Assembly: GCF_004339725.1 (NCBI RefSeq)
Contig: NZ_SMGK01000005.1
Coordinates: forward strand, 1 to 64,000
DNA from: Acidipila rosea
GTDB lineage: Bacteria; Acidobacteriota; Terriglobia; Terriglobales; Acidobacteriaceae
Length of the DNA: 64,000 nucleotides
Direction: 5' to 3'
The position numbers and the translations under genes are program-made. Under the pieces are notes generated by a model. The model searched no databases. It worked only from the letters and a program-made list of their open reading frames with translations, and was not told the origin of the DNA. Below are positions 61,750 to 64,000 of this stretch, piece by piece; positions within the stretch are counted from its first letter, which is position 1; the number at the start of each line of letters is the position of its first letter.

Positions 61750-62763
61750 ATGTCGAAGACACTGCTCGAACAATTGCGTGGAATGACGACGGTCGTGGCC
61801 GACACCGGCGACATCGAGGCGATCGAAAAGGTCAAGCCCCAGGATGCCACCACGAATCCCTCCCTCATTACCGCTGCAGCCGGTATGCCGCAGTATCAGG
61901 AGATTGTGGACGGCACGCTGCTTGAAGCCAAGAAGAAGCTCGGCGAGGGCGCCAGCGATCAGGATGTCGCGAACCTCGCGTTCAAGCATCTCGCCATTGA
62001 GTTCGGCAAGCGCATTCTCAAGATCATTCCCGGTCGCGTATCCACTGAAGTAGACGCGCGTCTCTCCTACGACACCGAGAAGACCCTCAAGCAGGCCCAC
62101 GAAATCATCAAGCTCTATGAGGATGCAGGAGTCGGCCGCGAGCGTGTGCTCATCAAGATCGCGTCCACTTGGGCTGGCATCCGCGCAGCCGAACAGCTTG
62201 AAAAGGAAGGCATTCACTGCAATCTGACGCTGCTTTTCGGCATTCACCAGGCGGTTGCCTGCGCCGATGCAAAGGTCACGCTGATCTCGCCTTTCGTTGG
62301 CCGCATTCTCGACTGGTACAAGAAGGACACGGGCAAGGACTACCAGGGCGCAGATGATCCGGGCGTCCAGTCGGTCACGAAGATCTACAACTATTTCAAG
62401 AAGTTCGGCCACAAGACGCAGGTCATGGGCGCGAGCTTCCGCAATATCGGTGAGATTCGCGAACTGGCAGGCTGCGACTTGCTGACGATCTCGCCCAATC
62501 TTCTCGCGGAGCTGGATTCGAAGCAGGAAGAGCTGCCGCGCAAGCTTGATCCGAAGAATGCCGAGTCCATGTCGATCGAGAAACTCACCATCGATGAAGC
62601 GACCTTTGAGAAGATGCATGCAGCCGATCGCATGGCTCATGACAAGCTCAAGGAAGGCATTGAGGGCTTCAGCGCCGCGCTGGAAAACCTGGAGAAGCTG
62701 CTGGCCAAGCGCCTGACGGAGCTGGGCGCCGGCAAGGAAAAGGAAGCAGTCGCCGCCAAGTAG
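61750..62763 (+). CDS. tal: transaldolase
   Basis: Transaldolase links the pentose phosphate pathway and glycolysis by moving a dihydroxyacetone unit. The 337-residue protein starts at ATG 61750 with AGGAGA upstream. It has [12 protein letters not shown], the Schiff-base Lys136 in [20 protein letters not shown] (E. coli TalB Lys132), [19 protein letters not shown] and [13 protein letters not shown]. The length is that of the class I (TalB-type) enzyme, though the Ala/Glu/Lys-rich C-terminus has a few extra residues. A strong terminator follows. Confidence 0.96.
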   Translation: MSKTLLEQLRGMTTVVADTGDIEAIEKVKPQDATTNPSLITAAAGMPQYQEIVDGTLLEAKKKLGEGASDQDVANLAFKHLAIEFGKRILKIIPGRVSTEVDARLSYDTEKTLKQAHEIIKLYEDAGVGRERVLIKIASTWAGIRAAEQLEKEGIHCNLTLLFGIHQAVACADAKVTLISPFVGRILDWYKKDTGKDYQGADDPGVQSVTKIYNYFKKFGHKTQVMGASFRNIGEIRELAGCDLLTISPNLLAELDSKQEELPRKLDPKNAESMSIEKLTIDEATFEKMHAADRMAHDKLKEGIEGFSAALENLEKLLAKRLTELGAGKEKEAVAAK

Positions 62764-62785
62764 GCGACTCTCTCATCAGTCCCAT

Positions 62786-62811
62786 GCAGAGGCGGCTGTT
62801 GCCGCCTCTGC
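62786..62811 (+). terminator. terminator after tal
   Basis: GCAGAGGCGGC (62786-62796) pairs perfectly with GCCGCCTCTGC (62801-62811) around TGTT and is followed by GTTTTTATATT. It ends the tal transcript, and the next gene must have its own promoter. Confidence 0.9.
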
Positions 62812-62871
62812 GTTTTTATATTTCATTGCATTCTCGATTAGAAAGCGGCGTTTTCCGCCTGACCTGAATCC

Positions 62872-63507
62872 TTGAAACACCTGATCGCGCTCTTTCTTAA
62901 GTACAAAGTATGGCTGCTCACCGTCCTCAAGCCCATGGGCTTCTGGGGTGCGGGGGCAATCTCCCTGCTTGATTCCAGCTCCATGCCGGTGCCGATGGAT
63001 CCCATCATGGCCTTCTACGCATGGAACAACCCTCATCGCTACTACCTCTTCGTCATCATGGCGGCGCTGGGATCGGCGATTGGCGGGCTGCTGCCATTTC
63101 TGCTTGGCCGCGCCGGCGGCGAACTTTTCCTGCTCAAGCGCATCGAGCGCGAAAAGTATGAGAAGCTGCGCGACCGTTTCGAGCGCCAGGAGTTTCTTGC
63201 GCTGCTGATTCCCTCCATGTTGCCGCCGCCGACCCCCTGGAAGGTCTTCGTCTTCGGAGCAGGCGTCTTTGAAATGCGCACCACGAACTTTCTGCTGGCC
63301 GTGTTTCTCGGTCGCCTGGTGCGCTTCGGCATCGAGGGATACCTTGCGATTCGCTACGGTCCGGAGGCTGTGGGACTCGTGGGCCGCCTCGCGCATGAAC
63401 ACCATACCCTGCTGCTGAGCCTGCTCGGGCTGGTTATCGTAGCCATCGCTGTCACAGCCATCCGCAAAGGGATGGCGCGGCGGCAGGTGGCGCCCCCGGC
63501 GGTCTAG
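62872..63507 (+). CDS. DedA/SNARE-associated (VTT) domain membrane protein
   Basis: A 211-residue membrane protein with about five hydrophobic segments. The VTT-domain features are the re-entrant region LLDSSSMPVPMDPIMAF and ALGSAIGGLLPFLLGRAGG, and the second loop LIPSMLPPPTPWKVFVFGAGVF, which resembles the YqaA/DedA group. DedA proteins are now linked to lipid carrier recycling (undecaprenyl phosphate flipping). The start is TTG 62872, with only a weak Shine-Dalgarno sequence. The Arg between the two loops (VRFGIEGYLAIRYG) is conserved in the family. Confidence 0.8.
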   Translation: MKHLIALFLKYKVWLLTVLKPMGFWGAGAISLLDSSSMPVPMDPIMAFYAWNNPHRYYLFVIMAALGSAIGGLLPFLLGRAGGELFLLKRIEREKYEKLRDRFERQEFLALLIPSMLPPPTPWKVFVFGAGVFEMRTTNFLLAVFLGRLVRFGIEGYLAIRYGPEAVGLVGRLAHEHHTLLLSLLGLVIVAIAVTAIRKGMARRQVAPPAV

Positions 63508-63529
63508 CCCGCCAGGGGGGGCGCAAGCC

Positions 63530-64000
63530 TTAGAACTGTGCGGGTTTGTCAAACTCCGAAAGCACAATCTCTTCCAGCGGCCTACGCGACCGCGCCGCTT
63601 CCTCTGTCTGCCTCATCTGCTCGGGCAGCGTTGCGGAATCGCCAAAGTAGCCCAGCGCCGTTACTGCTCCGATTTCGTAATCGTCGGGAATAGCCAGCGA
63701 TGCCCGCGCCTTGTCGGAGTCGAAGCCAGCCATGGAGTGCGTGTGCAGCCCCGCTGCAGTGGCTCCCAGCCCTAGGTAGGCAGTCGCTGCGCCTACATCA
63801 TGCAGCGCGTATTTGTTGGCCGCCCCATTATGCGAGAAGGTCTTCTTGCCGATAGAAAGAATCAGCACCGGCGCGCTCTTGGCCCACAGCTGGTTGAACT
63901 CGACCAGCGATTCGAAGATTTTCTTGTAGGTTGCGTCGCCACGCCGCCCCACCAGGAAGCGCCACGGCTGCTCGTTGAAAGACGATGCGGCCCACCGTGC
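63530..64000 (-). CDS. nitroreductase family protein (partial; 5' end beyond the window)
   Basis: The frame continues past the window edge: upstream of the first in-window start it reads ARWAASSFNEQPWRFLVGRRGD, the classic nitroreductase FMN-binding opening with SSFNEQPWRF. So the visible 157 residues lack only the first part of the protein. Further landmarks are SHNGAANKYALHDVGAATAYLGLGATAAGL and the end LEEIVLSEFDKPAQF. These FMN enzymes reduce nitro compounds, quinones or flavins with NAD(P)H; substrate is unknown. It converges on the DedA-like gene with 22 bases between. Confidence 0.88.
   Translation of the reverse strand, partial: ARWAASSFNEQPWRFLVGRRGDATYKKIFESLVEFNQLWAKSAPVLILSIGKKTFSHNGAANKYALHDVGAATAYLGLGATAAGLHTHSMAGFDSDKARASLAIPDDYEIGAVTALGYFGDSATLPEQMRQTEEAARSRRPLEEIVLSEFDKPAQF

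Overview
The window is a stretch of bacterial chromosome, about 60% GC by eye and densely coding. Gene content points to an acidobacterium of the Terriglobia/Acidobacteriaceae type. The main clue is a giant TonB-dependent receptor-like protein with an N-terminal carboxypeptidase-regulatory-like domain and no siderophore context. Supporting clues are an envelope operon of an ECF sigma factor, a zinc-finger anti-sigma factor and LiaI/toast-rack proteins, a GH57/DUF3536 amylase-like enzyme, and an RsfS with a histone-H1-like tail. The assignment rests on family knowledge and was not tested by a search.

Layout. Positions 1-2348 look like the end of an integrated element: gene-poor, more AT-rich, two orphan hypothetical genes, ending in a 21-nt copy of a tRNA-Ser 3' end (2328-2348) with a tRNA-type terminator just beyond it. 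The core chromosome follows: a secreted esterase, purM-purN, an orphan oligopeptide ABC ATPase, a cytidylate-kinase-like protein, MarC, and glgC. Positions 10598-14734 carry a five-gene envelope-stress-like operon. Convergent to it is a two-gene membrane module (14748-17392) of unknown function, rich in His and Met. Next come an alginate-lyase-like secreted protein, a lipoprotein, infC (ATC start), a receiver-only protein, a zinc ribbon protein, rpsU and rsfS, and then the 1146-aa TonB-dependent receptor.

From 25951 to 35594 the strand is mostly plus: rlmH, cobO-like, accD, a crotonase, a lipoprotein, thrS, lipB and a two-lipoyl E2 acyltransferase, interrupted by a minus-strand amine oxidase/TspO pair. 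LipB makes the octanoyl group that becomes the E2 cofactor, so their adjacency makes sense. From 35665 to 48758 there are an APC permease, an S10 peptidase, an LssY_C protein, ahcY, ada, a methyltransferase-hemL pair, a GH57 enzyme and a fucosyltransferase-like protein, followed by tRNA-Cys(GCA).

The last part holds a strict 1-Cys peroxiredoxin behind a promoter-leader-terminator arrangement, phzF, a palindrome-rich gap (50701-51236), a response regulator, a DUF4112 protein, a beta-lactamase-family hydrolase, purA, a small ABM protein, ndk downstream of sucCD (TCA cycle), trpD, a SIMPL protein, a hexapeptide acyltransferase, a fumarylacetoacetase-family hydrolase, tal, a DedA-like protein and a nitroreductase cut by the window end.

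Most of the window is ordinary housekeeping. The parts most worth a second look are the island end, the sigma/LiaI/toast-rack operon, the His/Met-rich membrane pair, the peroxiredoxin leader, the structured elements at 50766-50854 and 51021-51143, the RsfS tail, and the ATC start of infC.
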